Part shown: piece by piece, positions 9,259-17,953 of the stretch
Layout of the letters: every line of letters begins with the position of its first letter
Numbering within the stretch: position 1 is the first letter of the stretch
Assembly (NCBI RefSeq): GCF_046035435.1
Contig: NZ_JBFNFH010000006.1
Strand: one strand, 5' to 3'
DNA length: 64,000 bases
DNA from: Helcococcus bovis
GTDB lineage: Bacteria; Bacillota; Clostridia; Tissierellales; Peptoniphilaceae
The notes under the pieces: generated by a model
Told to the model about the DNA's origin: nothing
Seen by the model: only the letters and a program-made list of their open reading frames with translations
Databases searched by the model: none
Translations under genes and position numbers: made by a program

Positions 9259-9587
9259 CTTTCTATCCTTTGACAATGAATTTTAATAGATTTCTTATTG
9301 AAATTCATATGGTCTATTCCCTTTATTTCATATATGTTGTTCTTAAAATAAACCCTATATTTAGTTGAATCTAAATTCTCTAAAATTTTAGTATAACGAA
9401 TAGTAAAATCTATCTTTGAACTATCCCATATATTACCAGCTTCAGTATTTTCAAGTGGTGACTCTTTACTTATTGTTGCAAAGCATGTATAGTAATCAGT
9501 CCAATTAGATGTATGATTTCCAATTTCATCTATTACAACTTCAAATTTTTTTATTATAATCTTTTCATTTAATAATGATATTTTCAT
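9255..9587 (-). CDS. Head-tail adaptor / head closure protein
   Basis: The product of about 110 residues starts at ATG 9587, inside the TGATG overlap with the preceding connector gene. It is beta-rich with the pattern of the SPP1 gp16-type closure family: NEKIIIKKFEVVIDEIGN, then a YTCFATI strand and YRVYFKNNIYEIKGID. It should close the portal channel before tail joining. Confidence 0.75.
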   Translation of the reverse strand: MKISLLNEKIIIKKFEVVIDEIGNHTSNWTDYYTCFATISKESPLENTEAGNIWDSSKIDFTIRYTKILENLDSTKYRVYFKNNIYEIKGIDHMNFNKKSIKIHCQRIER

Positions 9588-9862
9588 CAAAAACCTAACT
9601 TTCTATCAGAAAAAAGCATGGCTCTTAAGGTAAGATTTAATTCATTATGATTTGCCTCTTCCCTATTTTCATATAAATAAGCGACTGAATATAAAATGGC
9701 AGGTTTATAGTCTTTACTTTTTTCTTCGTATTCACTATCTTCAAATCTAAGTATTGACTTTACCTGCTTTTCAGAAAATTCTATAAGGGATGTAATAAGA
9801 CTGTTATCATCATCAAAGTCAACCCTTAAATAGTTTTTTACTTCATCAAGACTAACTAGCAT
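9587..9862 (-). CDS. Head-tail connector protein (gp6-like)
   Basis: The 91-residue protein starts MLVSLDEVKNYLRVDFDDDN, the hallmark opening of the HK97 gp6 / YqbG connector family. Helices follow, including AILYSVAYLYENRE. It forms a ring under the portal. It follows the capsid gene after ~20 bases with a clear AGGAGG site. Confidence 0.9.
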   Translation of the reverse strand: MLVSLDEVKNYLRVDFDDDNSLITSLIEFSEKQVKSILRFEDSEYEEKSKDYKPAILYSVAYLYENREEANHNELNLTLRAMLFSDRKLGF

Positions 9863-9883
9863 TTATTACACCCCTCCTTTTTA

Positions 9884-11065
9884 TTAAACATCAGATCCAA
9901 TTGCTAGAATCTGAACTGCTTCTTTTAATATTAATTTTCCATCAACTCTTTCTTTTGCCACATATCCAACCATACCATTACCTGCAAATAACTCTCTTAA
10001 TTCTTGGAATGACCTTGTTCCTCTATCACCAATGTTATAGTATGAGAAATCTCCAAATGCTATAGCCTTTTCAGGTGCAAAAGCTGATGTATAGACTGGA
10101 TATCCTAACAAGCTATCAGGCTCACCTACTTGATAAGATGGTTGCCATATATATGCACCATTTGTATCTTTTAGTTTTCTTATAGATGCAATTACTTTAT
10201 CATTTAATATAAAGGCTGCATTCTTACGATATGGTCTTTTTAGTGCATAAACCAAATCAATTAAATCATCCGTTTTAATAGCTGTTACATTTCCATGTTT
10301 TGTACCACCATTTGTTTTATCAAATATACCTGTAGGCTTTCCAACCCCATCACCGTTTAAGAAGGCATCTTCTTCAGCATTTGATAAGGCTTTACCAAAT
10401 GAATCGAGGATATAAGACTCTAAATTAAAGGCACTATCATATAAAAGTTCTTCTGTAACTTTAATAGCTACATGAAGTTTATGTGCATCAAGTAATACTT
10501 GCTCGAATTTAGAATCTCCAAAGCTTAAAGCACCACCTTCTTCAATCCAAGCTGCAGCAGGATCTGTTGCTGCAATATTGATTTTTCTCTCTCCTGATGT
10601 TTTGATTACATTAGCTAGTTTTCTTACAATATTTTCTTCTTCTAAAGTTTGGATTAATCTTGTATCATATTCTTCAGGAACTAAATAACCTCCATCAGTA
10701 TCAACCGATTCTTGAAGTATATTATCTACTTTTCTAAAATTTGAACGAATGGCATTTAGCATAGCCTTTTTGTATTCTTTTCTTTCTCTAGGTTTTATTT
10801 CCTTTTCTTCATCCCCTAGATTATTATTAGGTTTATCAGTAATTGGACTATTGATAGGTTTTTCAAGTTCTCTTTCCATATCTTCCATCCTTCTAAGCCT
10901 ATCTATTTCAGCTGTATAGTTTAAGATTTTATCTTCCATAGCTTGATAGGTTTTTGCATCTTCTTCAGATAACAAACCATCTTTATCTTTTTTACTTTCT
11001 ACAAAAGCCTTAGCACCTTCCCATGCTTTAGTTCTCTTTTCAATCATTTCTAAAATTTTACTCAT
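9884..11065 (-). CDS. HK97-fold major capsid protein
   Basis: The start is set at ATG 11065 (MSKILEMIEKRTKAW, 393 aa) behind TTGGAGGTAATA. Residues 1-~105 are helical and charged, as in the HK97 delta (scaffold) domain removed by the protease. The mature part begins near LQESVDTDGGYLVPEEYD and continues with the HK97 order: N-arm, E-loop (around AAAWIEEGGALSFGDS), and the A- and P-domain (KPTGIFDKTNG, LLGYPVYTS). The preceding gene encodes the matching protease. Confidence 0.95.
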   Translation of the reverse strand: MSKILEMIEKRTKAWEGAKAFVESKKDKDGLLSEEDAKTYQAMEDKILNYTAEIDRLRRMEDMERELEKPINSPITDKPNNNLGDEEKEIKPRERKEYKKAMLNAIRSNFRKVDNILQESVDTDGGYLVPEEYDTRLIQTLEEENIVRKLANVIKTSGERKINIAATDPAAAWIEEGGALSFGDSKFEQVLLDAHKLHVAIKVTEELLYDSAFNLESYILDSFGKALSNAEEDAFLNGDGVGKPTGIFDKTNGGTKHGNVTAIKTDDLIDLVYALKRPYRKNAAFILNDKVIASIRKLKDTNGAYIWQPSYQVGEPDSLLGYPVYTSAFAPEKAIAFGDFSYYNIGDRGTRSFQELRELFAGNGMVGYVAKERVDGKLILKEAVQILAIGSDV

Positions 11066-11067
11066 TA

Positions 11068-11805
11068 TTACCTCCAATTTTTAATTAAAAAAAGACGATC
11101 CATTAATTGGTCCGCCTTAACTTTCTTTGTTTTAGTATTTATTTTTGATTTGTCTTTTACCTTTTCAATAAATGAATTTACTACCTTTACCTCAGAAAAA
11201 CTTGTTGATATATTTGGCATTTCAATATCATCATTAATGTTTCTTTCAAGTATTCCACTACAAAATCCAAGTTCCAATGCTTTATTAGCATTCATCCAAG
11301 TTTCACTATCCATAAGATTTGATATCTTATCTCTTGATAGATTTGATTTTGAAATGTATGCATTTATGATTGATTCTTTTACTTCATCAAGCATTGATAC
11401 TGCTTTTTTAAGTTCATTCTTATCTCCAAAAACTCCTGTCATCGGATTATGAATCATAAGCATTGATACTGGACTCATATATATTTCATCACCTGCCATA
11501 GCAATAACTGATGCTGCACTTGCGGCAATACCATCAATTTTTACTATGACCTTGTCTTTATAATCGATTAACATGTTGTATATTTGTGCCGCTGCAAATA
11601 CATCACCTCCTGGACTATTTATCCAAACTGTTAAATCGCCCTTTTCTTTCATAAGTTCATCTTTGAAAATTCCTGGAGTGATATCATCATCAAACCAGGA
11701 TTCCTCAGCAATTGTTCCATTTAAGAAGAGGACTCTTTCAATATTTGGTTTATCACCCTCATTTTTTACTTTGTTTTGAAATTTCCAAAACTTGTTTATC
11801 TTCAT
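11068..11805 (-). CDS. Head maturation protease (ClpP-like)
   Basis: The 245-residue ClpP/SppA-type serine protease contains WINSPGGDVFAA, the nucleophile-bearing IAASAASVIAMAGDEI segment and MLMIHNPM with the catalytic His. It is expected to cut scaffold domains from the capsid protein. It overlaps the portal gene end by 47 bases. Its C-terminal ~40 residues are Lys-rich and their coding DNA contains a hairpin with a T-run (about 11088-11111, minus strand), so attenuation before the capsid gene is possible. Confidence 0.93.
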   Translation of the reverse strand: MKINKFWKFQNKVKNEGDKPNIERVLFLNGTIAEESWFDDDITPGIFKDELMKEKGDLTVWINSPGGDVFAAAQIYNMLIDYKDKVIVKIDGIAASAASVIAMAGDEIYMSPVSMLMIHNPMTGVFGDKNELKKAVSMLDEVKESIINAYISKSNLSRDKISNLMDSETWMNANKALELGFCSGILERNINDDIEMPNISTSFSEVKVVNSFIEKVKDKSKINTKTKKVKADQLMDRLFLIKNWR

Positions 11806-13048
11806 CTATACTCTCCTTATCTTTTCCATAAAATACTCCTGCATTTTTAATTGGTATCATGTTTCCATTTACAAGATATAAATCTCCTCCTTCACTTTCA
11901 GGAATAGTATCCAAATCTTCTAATTTTCTAATATCATTAGCACTCATCCAGCCATTTTGTCTTGCTGTAGCATATCCTTGCATCCTTGATTCATAATCTC
12001 CACGAAGTAGTCCTTCTACATTAAATTTTACAAAGTATCTTTTTTTCTCATCTTCATTAAAAAGAGTTCTTTGTATTGCTTGTTCCCAACGAATGACCCA
12101 AGGGTCAAGGGTGTATTTTACAAACTCTAATGATTGTTGTTCTATATTAGAAAAGCTAGACTTTTCAAGATCTCCTATCATATGTGGAGGTATCCTAAAA
12201 ATTCTAGCTATCTCATTGATTTGAAATTTTCTAGTTTCTAAAAACTGGGCTTGGTCTGGCGCAATTGAAATTGCTGTATATTTCATACCCTCTTCAAGAA
12301 CTGCTACTTTATTTGCATTATTTGAACCGCCAAATGTTTGATTCCATGACTCTCTAATCTTTTCTGGTGATTTAAGAGTACCAGGATGTTCTAATACACC
12401 ACTAGGTTGAGCCCCATTTTGAAAGAATTTAGCACCATATTCTTCAGTTGCTATAGATAAACCTATCGCATTTTTAGCCATAGCAATTGGAGAGTAACCC
12501 ACCAATCCATCAAAACCAAGACCTGGAATATGTAAAACATTTTTTTTATCAAGCTTTACCTTATTACTTTTATATCTATCAGTATTATTTATACTGTATT
12601 CATAAAAAATATTTCCATTTTCATCACGATCAACTTTCATCTTATCAGGCATAAGTGGATAAAGGCCTATCACTTCTCCCTTACCATTTCTTATTACTTG
12701 AGCATAAGCATTACCCCAAAGTAGAAGGTGAGTCATCAATGTTTCCCTAAATATAAAAGAACTCATTTCCTTATTTGGTTCATCATGAAGTAAAAAATAT
12801 AAAGGATGTTTTATTGCTTTTGTTGAACCTAGATTTGTATATTCATATACATGTAGTGGAAGTGAAGCTATTGTTTCAGATAAAATTCTTACACAAGCAT
12901 ATACTGCAGACATGGTCATTGCAGTTTGCTCAGTTACTCTTTTACCACTAGATGAGGTTCCTACATAGAAGTTATATCGATTGTCTGAAATCTTATTTAC
13001 TGGCTTATCTCTTGATTTCCCACTAAATATTTTTTTTATTATATTCAT
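11759..13048 (-). CDS. Portal protein (HK97 family)
   Basis: The 429-residue protein opens MNIIKKIFSGKSRDK behind AAGGAGAAAGA. Portal-family patterns are present: VYACVRILSETIASLPLHVY, HLLLWGNAYAQVIRNGKGEV, HIPGLGFDGLVGYSP and RIFRIPPHMIGDLEKSS. It forms the dodecameric DNA entry ring. Its first 24 coding bases plus its leader and terminator are duplicated exactly at 15065-15139. Confidence 0.95.
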   Translation of the reverse strand: MNIIKKIFSGKSRDKPVNKISDNRYNFYVGTSSSGKRVTEQTAMTMSAVYACVRILSETIASLPLHVYEYTNLGSTKAIKHPLYFLLHDEPNKEMSSFIFRETLMTHLLLWGNAYAQVIRNGKGEVIGLYPLMPDKMKVDRDENGNIFYEYSINNTDRYKSNKVKLDKKNVLHIPGLGFDGLVGYSPIAMAKNAIGLSIATEEYGAKFFQNGAQPSGVLEHPGTLKSPEKIRESWNQTFGGSNNANKVAVLEEGMKYTAISIAPDQAQFLETRKFQINEIARIFRIPPHMIGDLEKSSFSNIEQQSLEFVKYTLDPWVIRWEQAIQRTLFNEDEKKRYFVKFNVEGLLRGDYESRMQGYATARQNGWMSANDIRKLEDLDTIPESEGGDLYLVNGNMIPIKNAGVFYGKDKESIDEDKQVLEISKQSKK

Positions 13049-13099
13049 TCTTTCTCCTTAAAAATAGGTATTAAAAAAGCACCTACTTTCTGTAGATGC
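13025..13099 (-). repeat. 75-bp direct repeat, functional copy (portal leader and first codons)
   Basis: These 75 bases are identical to 15065-15139. They contain the minus-strand hairpin (13078-13099), the binding site and start codon, and the first eight codons of portal. Identity ends exactly where the second copy switches to terL 3-prime sequence. Confidence 0.97.
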
Positions 13100-13100
13100 T
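13072..13100 (-). terminator. Intrinsic terminator upstream of portal
   Basis: On the minus strand an 8-bp stem (GCATCTAC / GTAGGTGC, one wobble) with loop AGAAA is followed by six T. It lies after the protease/lipoprotein cargo and before portal. The same hairpin occurs at 15112-15139. Confidence 0.85.
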
Positions 13101-13272
13101 TTTTATGGTTATTTTATAGTCTAAATGATTAGATAATATATTATTGTGTATTATACATTTTTTCTAAATATAAAAGTTTTTATATTTACAACAAGAACTT
13201 AATCAATTACTTGAATTTATAAAAATATTAATATGTTTATAATTAATATTACACCTAAATCCAGACATTTTT

Positions 13273-13668
13273 TTATTTATTATCAAATAAATATAATAAA
13301 TCATTTTCACTTAAATTATTTGAAATATACATTTTATCATTTACATAAATTTTATTATCCATTATTGATAATTGAACATTTTCATCTGCTTCTATTGTTA
13401 TTGCATATTGCCAACCTTTTTCGTTATCGTTTTCTTTTTCTACAATATTGTAGGATAAAATCTTGTCTAAAAATTTTTTATAATCTTTTTTGTCTAGTAC
13501 AAGGTCGGTTTTATGCTTAGTCATTGTTGTTTCTACAATTATTTGTTTTATATTGTCTTCTTTAAGATTTAAAACATCAGATAATTTTTGATTATTTTTC
13601 CTGCCTTGACAAGCTACTAGTATAAGCAATGTAAATATAACAGTAGCTATATATATAATCTTTTTCAT
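13273..13668 (-). CDS. Small lipoprotein, cargo partner of the cysteine protease
   Basis: The 131-residue product has a lipoprotein signal (MKKIIYIATVIFTLLILVAC) with a lipobox Cys at residue 20. It should sit on the outer face of the membrane. The mature part is short strands and helices (LDKKDYKKFLDKIL, then YAITIEADENVQLSIMDN). It begins 9 bases after the stop of the secreted papain-like protease, so the two are one operon. By analogy with SpeB-Spi and staphopain-staphostatin pairs it may be an inhibitor or immunity protein; that is inference. Confidence 0.75.
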   Translation of the reverse strand: MKKIIYIATVIFTLLILVACQGRKNNQKLSDVLNLKEDNIKQIIVETTMTKHKTDLVLDKKDYKKFLDKILSYNIVEKENDNEKGWQYAITIEADENVQLSIMDNKIYVNDKMYISNNLSENDLLYLFDNK

Positions 13669-13677
13669 ATAATACCT

Positions 13678-14715
13678 CTATTTTTCAAAATATATCAATC
13701 CATCAAATGATGCAGATTTTATATCTACCCACACGTCATTATTTTCCCAGCCATCATTCACAATTATATAGTTTGAATTCTCAACAACACCATAATTTAT
13801 TTCAGCATAGCCATGTGCAATTATCCAGTGATTTTTATATTTAGCATCATTTGATGTTCCTACAATTACAGGTCTATTTCTATCTATCCTATTTTCTAAT
13901 CTAGAATAGTTGAAATAATTTAATGATACTACTGAATTATTTATACCTCTATCCCTAAAATATCTATTTAAACCATTTTTTAAATTTGAGTATCCAGTAC
14001 CACCATACCCTACATATTTTTGCATTAAACTAATTAAACTATTTTCTGAAATTTTTGAGGGATTTACATAACTTTTATTTACATAGTCATAATAATATCG
14101 CATTGTAATTGCACTTGCAATTGCTCCACAATTACCCCCATCTATATACCATGCTTTTAATTTACCTGGCAATTTTTTTATTGTATTTAAATTACCATAT
14201 GGCACTATATCAGTATTAAAATTTTTATATATAGTTAAACTTTTCTCATCTAAACTAATTTCTTTTTTAGAATAAATATTTGCAAATTCATTCCTATTCA
14301 CAATAATAGAATCTTTTATATTTAATACTGATTTTGCATCTTTCTTACTATAATAATTTAACGGACCATTGTATATAGGATATTGTATATTATTAAATGG
14401 ATTTTCACCTTCTAAACTAAATTCTGGTATAGAAAAATCATTAATATTTACTATAACATATCCCTTTCTATCTAATGAATATAAAACCGCTTCAGTATCA
14501 CCATTTAAATTTTTTAATAAAGTTAAATCGTTTAATTTTGAATTTTTTCCTAAGCTGTTAAGTAATTTGTTGGCAACTTCTTGAGTTTTTTCTATTCTTT
14601 TATCTATATTAGTTACACTGTAATCATTTTTTATACTATATGCAAGACTTACGTTTGGAAATATAATTAATATTGTTAAAAGTATGCTAAACAGTATATT
14701 AAAAGTTCTCTTCAT
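13678..14715 (-). CDS. Secreted papain-like cysteine protease (C10/C39-like)
   Basis: The 345-residue protein has a signal peptide (to about residue 25, ending NVSLA). A propeptide-like segment follows (~30-190), including GYVIVNINDFSIPEFSLEGE, which recalls the inhibitory propeptide of streptopain. The catalytic part starts near 190: DGGNCGAIASAITMRYYY carries the candidate Cys, HWIIAHGYAEI the His and IIVNDGWEN the Asn/Asp. This order fits clan CA, closest in feel to family C10. It is a cargo gene between terL and portal and may be expressed by the lysogen. Exact family and substrate are unknown. Confidence 0.7.
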   Translation of the reverse strand: MKRTFNILFSILLTILIIFPNVSLAYSIKNDYSVTNIDKRIEKTQEVANKLLNSLGKNSKLNDLTLLKNLNGDTEAVLYSLDRKGYVIVNINDFSIPEFSLEGENPFNNIQYPIYNGPLNYYSKKDAKSVLNIKDSIIVNRNEFANIYSKKEISLDEKSLTIYKNFNTDIVPYGNLNTIKKLPGKLKAWYIDGGNCGAIASAITMRYYYDYVNKSYVNPSKISENSLISLMQKYVGYGGTGYSNLKNGLNRYFRDRGINNSVVSLNYFNYSRLENRIDRNRPVIVGTSNDAKYKNHWIIAHGYAEINYGVVENSNYIIVNDGWENNDVWVDIKSASFDGLIYFEK

Positions 14716-15031
14716 AAGATTCCTCCTTTAGGAATATTTAATTAATCAAATTAGAATTTTTAACTAATCATCATATAGTGATATACCATCTATTCTTAAT
14801 ACATTTTCCGAGCAATTTGTACTATAAAAATAATAGAAATAATTACTATCATTTATTTTTATTATTTTTTCCATCTAGTTCCTTAAAGAATGGCGCAATT
14901 CTTTTAAACGCTATGTAAATGTTATCTTTCATTGTTTAAAGTTTAACATATTTAAGTAAAAATGTCTATACAATTTAATTTGATTTTTACTAAATTTCTC
15001 ATAATTTACATTATTTTAAAATCAAAAATAT
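14716..15031. other. Upstream region of protease cargo, no clear gene
   Basis: This very A+T-rich stretch lies between the protease start and the duplicated terL/portal junction. A minus-strand frame 14764-14874 could encode 36 residues (MEKIIKINDSNYFYYF...), but its binding site is weak. A 7-bp hairpin (14886-14905) lies before it. The region probably carries the promoter of the protease-lipoprotein operon; no confident -35/-10 was assigned. Confidence 0.4.
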
Positions 15032-15088
15032 TTATATTACTCTGTAACATAAACAATAGCCCTCAAATATTTTTTTTATTATATTCAT
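15032..15088 (-). pseudogene. Vestigial portal start fused to terL 3-prime end
   Basis: From ATG 15088 the frame reads MNIIKKIF, as in portal, then switches to EGYCLCYRVI and stops. The switched part is DNA identical to the last 18 bases before the end of terL (15047-15064 versus 15693-15710). It is a duplication scar and not a working gene. Confidence 0.85.
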
Positions 15089-15139
15089 TCTTTCTCCTTA
15101 AAAATAGGTATTAAAAAAGCACCTACTTTCTGTAGATGC
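15065..15139 (-). repeat. 75-bp direct repeat, duplicate copy of portal leader
   Basis: It is identical to 13025-13099 at an offset of 2040 bases, including hairpin, binding site and first codons. It marks the left boundary of the 161-aa cargo gene. Confidence 0.97.
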
Positions 15140-15163
15140 CAATAACAGTTAATACGTTTCTTA

Positions 15164-15649
15164 TTAACTATCAAATAAATTAAAAAGTCTTTGTAAATAT
15201 TTCTCTAAAAATTTTGCTTGATAATCATCTATGTTTTTATCTAATCCTGATTTATAGTGATCTACAATAATTACTTTACGACTATATTCAAGATTATTAT
15301 CTCTTAAAAAATTTCTTGCAATACTATTACCATCCAATTTAAAACTTATATCAGGATTAACATAGTTTGTTTTCCCACCAACTATCCCATATAATTTTTT
15401 ATTAAACTCAAAAAATTTAATGTAAGAATAAAAGTATCTACTATTATCTTCTTTATGATATTCTCTTAAACTTTTAAAAGAATTATATTCTGGAAGTTCT
15501 ATTGTTCTAGCATTAAAAACTATTCCAGTTTCTTCTAAAGATTTCAATGTGCTCTCTATGTATTCTAATTCATATAGTTCGAATTCTAGTTCTAAACCAT
15601 GATAATTAACCTTAAAATTATTACTTATTTTATTTTTATCAATTTTCAT
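15164..15649 (-). CDS. Cargo protein of unknown function, terL-portal junction
   Basis: The 161-residue soluble protein has no signal peptide or membrane segment. It has an aromatic, charged middle (YFYSYIKFFEFNKKLYGIVGGK), then IARNFLRDNNLEYSRKVIIVDH and a helical end. No family is recognised. The binding site TTGGAGAGATAAT precedes the ATG. It lies between the true terL end and the duplicated portal leader, so it occupies the same kind of slot as the protease cargo. Confidence 0.65.
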   Translation of the reverse strand: MKIDKNKISNNFKVNYHGLELEFELYELEYIESTLKSLEETGIVFNARTIELPEYNSFKSLREYHKEDNSRYFYSYIKFFEFNKKLYGIVGGKTNYVNPDISFKLDGNSIARNFLRDNNLEYSRKVIIVDHYKSGLDKNIDDYQAKFLEKYLQRLFNLFDS

Positions 15650-15690
15650 ATTATCTCTCCAATTTATGTTATATGAATATATTATATCAT

Positions 15691-17292
15691 TTACATAAAC
15701 AATAGCCCTCTATTATCATATACACTTTCTTCATTCACATTTCCATTTCTAATTGCTCTATCAAGAGCCATAATTGTAGCTATTGCACCATCAATCTTTT
15801 CAGTAGATTTTTCTTTATCTGCTTTTATATTACCTGCAGGATCTGTCCTAATATAAATATTATCCATATTCCATCTAAGAACTGGATGACCACCATGAGC
15901 AATTTTCTCTTCAAGTGTTAGCTTCATTAATTCTTTAGTTGGAGGAGACATATCCTTAAACCCTTGACCAAAAGGTACAACAGTAAAGCCCATACCCTCC
16001 AAGTTTTGAACCATTTGTACAGCACCCCATCTGTCAAATGCTATCTCTCTGATATTATATTTCTCACCAAGTCTTTCTATAAACTTTTCAATAAAACCAT
16101 AATGAACTACATTTCCTTCTGTAGTTTGAATAAGTTCTTGTTTTTCCCAAATATCATATGGGACATTATCCTTATTAACTCTTTGAACTAAAGTCTCTTC
16201 TGGTAACCAAAAGAAAGGTAATATAACAAACTTGTCTTCTTCATCCCTTGGAGGAAATACTAAAACAAAAGAAGTCATATCTGTTGTTGATGATAAGTCT
16301 AGCCCACCATAACAAACTCTTCCCTCTAGTTCATCTAAATTAATTTTAAAAGCACATACATCCCATTTATCCATAGGCATCCATCTTACTGCTTGTTTAA
16401 CCCATTGATTTAATCTTAACTGCCTAAATGAATTTTCTTCTCCTGGATTTTGTTTTGCAGATTCACATGCTTGTTTTACTTTTTCTATATCTACAGTGAC
16501 ACCAAGTGATGGATTAGCCTTTTTCCATACCTTTGGATCAGTCCAATCTTCATCTTCTTTTGCCCCATAAATAACAGGATAGAATGTTTTATCAAACTTT
16601 CTTCCCTCAATAATATCAACTGCCTTTTGATGAGTTTCATAACATATTGATTTTGTATCTGTTCCAGCTGTTGTTATTAAAAAATATAAAGGCTGTGTTC
16701 TTGCATCTCCTGAACCTTTAGTCATTACATCGAATAGTTTTCTATTAGGCTGTGTATGTAGTTCATCAAAAACCACCCCATGAATATTAAAACCATGCTT
16801 TGAATAGGCTTCTGCTGACAGAACTTGATAAAAACTATTTGTAGGCTTAAAAATCATCTTTTTTTGTGACTGGAGTATCTTAACTCTTTTATTAAGTGCC
16901 GGATTCATTCTTACCATATCTGCTGCAACATCAAATACTATTGTTGCTTGACCTCTATCTGCTGCACATCCATAAACTTCTGCTCTTTCTTCTCCATCAC
17001 CACAGCATAAAAGAAGCGCAACAGCAGCTGCAAGTTCACTCTTTCCTTGTTTCTTTGGTATTTCAATATAAGCTGTATTAAACTGTCTATAACCATTTGT
17101 CTTTATAATTCCAAATAAATCTCTTATAATTTGTTCTTGCCAATCAATTAATTCAAAGGGCTTTCCCGCCCATTTTCCTTTTGTATGTGAAAGGCATTCA
17201 ATAAACTCTACAGCATAATCTGCCAAGGCTTTATTATAAGTTGAATCCTCACTCATAAACTTTGTTGGCTTATATTTTTTAAGTTTTCTCAA
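15691..17292 (-). CDS. terL: Terminase large subunit (HK97-type)
   Basis: I place the start at TTG 17292 (MRKLKKYKPTKF, 533 aa), directly behind GGGAGGAATT. The open frame reaches 17412 but that leader crosses a hairpin at 17306-17326. The ATPase domain shows a Walker-A-like IPKKQGKSELAAA and Walker B GVVFDELHTQP. The nuclease domain has CYGGLDLSSTTDMTSF with metal-binding Asp, and a later DRWGAVQM. It cuts and pumps DNA into the head with TerS. Its last 18 coding bases recur at 15047-15064. Confidence 0.95.
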   Translation of the reverse strand: MRKLKKYKPTKFMSEDSTYNKALADYAVEFIECLSHTKGKWAGKPFELIDWQEQIIRDLFGIIKTNGYRQFNTAYIEIPKKQGKSELAAAVALLLCCGDGEERAEVYGCAADRGQATIVFDVAADMVRMNPALNKRVKILQSQKKMIFKPTNSFYQVLSAEAYSKHGFNIHGVVFDELHTQPNRKLFDVMTKGSGDARTQPLYFLITTAGTDTKSICYETHQKAVDIIEGRKFDKTFYPVIYGAKEDEDWTDPKVWKKANPSLGVTVDIEKVKQACESAKQNPGEENSFRQLRLNQWVKQAVRWMPMDKWDVCAFKINLDELEGRVCYGGLDLSSTTDMTSFVLVFPPRDEEDKFVILPFFWLPEETLVQRVNKDNVPYDIWEKQELIQTTEGNVVHYGFIEKFIERLGEKYNIREIAFDRWGAVQMVQNLEGMGFTVVPFGQGFKDMSPPTKELMKLTLEEKIAHGGHPVLRWNMDNIYIRTDPAGNIKADKEKSTEKIDGAIATIMALDRAIRNGNVNEESVYDNRGLLFM

Positions 17293-17305
17293 AATTCCTC
17301 CCAAT

Positions 17306-17326
17306 AAAAAAAGACCCTCTAGGTCT
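17306..17326 (-). terminator. Short hairpin with T-run upstream of terL
   Basis: On the minus strand a 5-bp stem (AGACC / GGTCT) is followed by seven T just before the terL binding site. The stem is short, so termination may be partial. Confidence 0.5.
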
Positions 17327-17365
17327 ACTACGAGAAAAAGAACTATTGAGTTCCTTTTCAATTTT

Positions 17366-17617
17366 CTATAAATTTTCAAAGCACCAAAGTATTGCTGAAC
17401 CACTATCTTCAAAATTTTCTTCAGATTTTTTAATTAAGTTTAATCTGCATTCAATTTTTGAAATCCCTATTTCTTCGGGTGTTTCAATGAATTCATAAAT
17501 TTCTGCTATAAATTCTTCTCTATAATTTAGGTTTGTTACTAAGACATGGTCTTTATATTCTAAAACTGCTCCGTATGAATTTACTCTATCTTGAAGTTTT
17601 TCTATTGTTGTAAACAT
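17366..17617 (-). CDS. Phage protein of unknown function (83 aa)
   Basis: The protein starts MFTTIEKLQDRVNSYGAVLE and is acidic. Its stop-start junction with the upstream DUF6900-like gene is tight, so it is translated in the same operon. Small genes in this slot before terL are common in related phages but I recognise no domain. Confidence 0.65.
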   Translation of the reverse strand: MFTTIEKLQDRVNSYGAVLEYKDHVLVTNLNYREEFIAEIYEFIETPEEIGISKIECRLNLIKKSEENFEDSGSAILWCFENL

Positions 17618-17847
17618 TATAAACCCAACCTTCCTGCTTCGTAAACTTCTAAAAGCATTTCTTTAAGACTCCACACTGAAATTTCTATAAAATCTTCGCT
17701 ATCTGTATTTCTCTTTTCAAAGTCCCCTCTTCTTTGAATTTCTATGCTATGTTTCTTTGCAATTTCTAAAACTTTCTTTTCATCTTTTTCTTTTATTTTT
17801 CTTGTTGCTTCTAAAAAGCTTTGTCTTTTTAATTCTTTGTTTGTCAT
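17617..17847 (-). CDS. DUF6900-like small phage protein
   Basis: The 76-residue protein has a basic helical N-terminus and a C-terminus reading NTDSEDFIEISVWSLKEM and then VYEAG. That pattern (aspartate-rich, then VWSLK and YEAG) fits DUF6900 proteins of phages and plasmids. Function is unknown. It shares one base with the next gene. Confidence 0.65.
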   Translation of the reverse strand: MTNKELKRQSFLEATRKIKEKDEKKVLEIAKKHSIEIQRRGDFEKRNTDSEDFIEISVWSLKEMLLEVYEAGRLGL

Positions 17848-17953
17848 TTCTTTAACCTTCCTTTTCTTTTGTTATACACATATTCCCGTATGTTTGCTAT
17901 ATTATCAAGTTTTATAGCAATATATCTTCTAAGATGTGTACTAAATAACACAA

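Noticed and set aside
14764..14874. 36-aa minus-strand gene
   Set aside because: The binding site is weak and the product has no recognisable feature; kept only as a note in the region entry.
17293..17412. Upstream extension of TerL
   Set aside because: It crosses a hairpin with T-run, lacks family similarity, and a strong binding site directly precedes TTG 17292.
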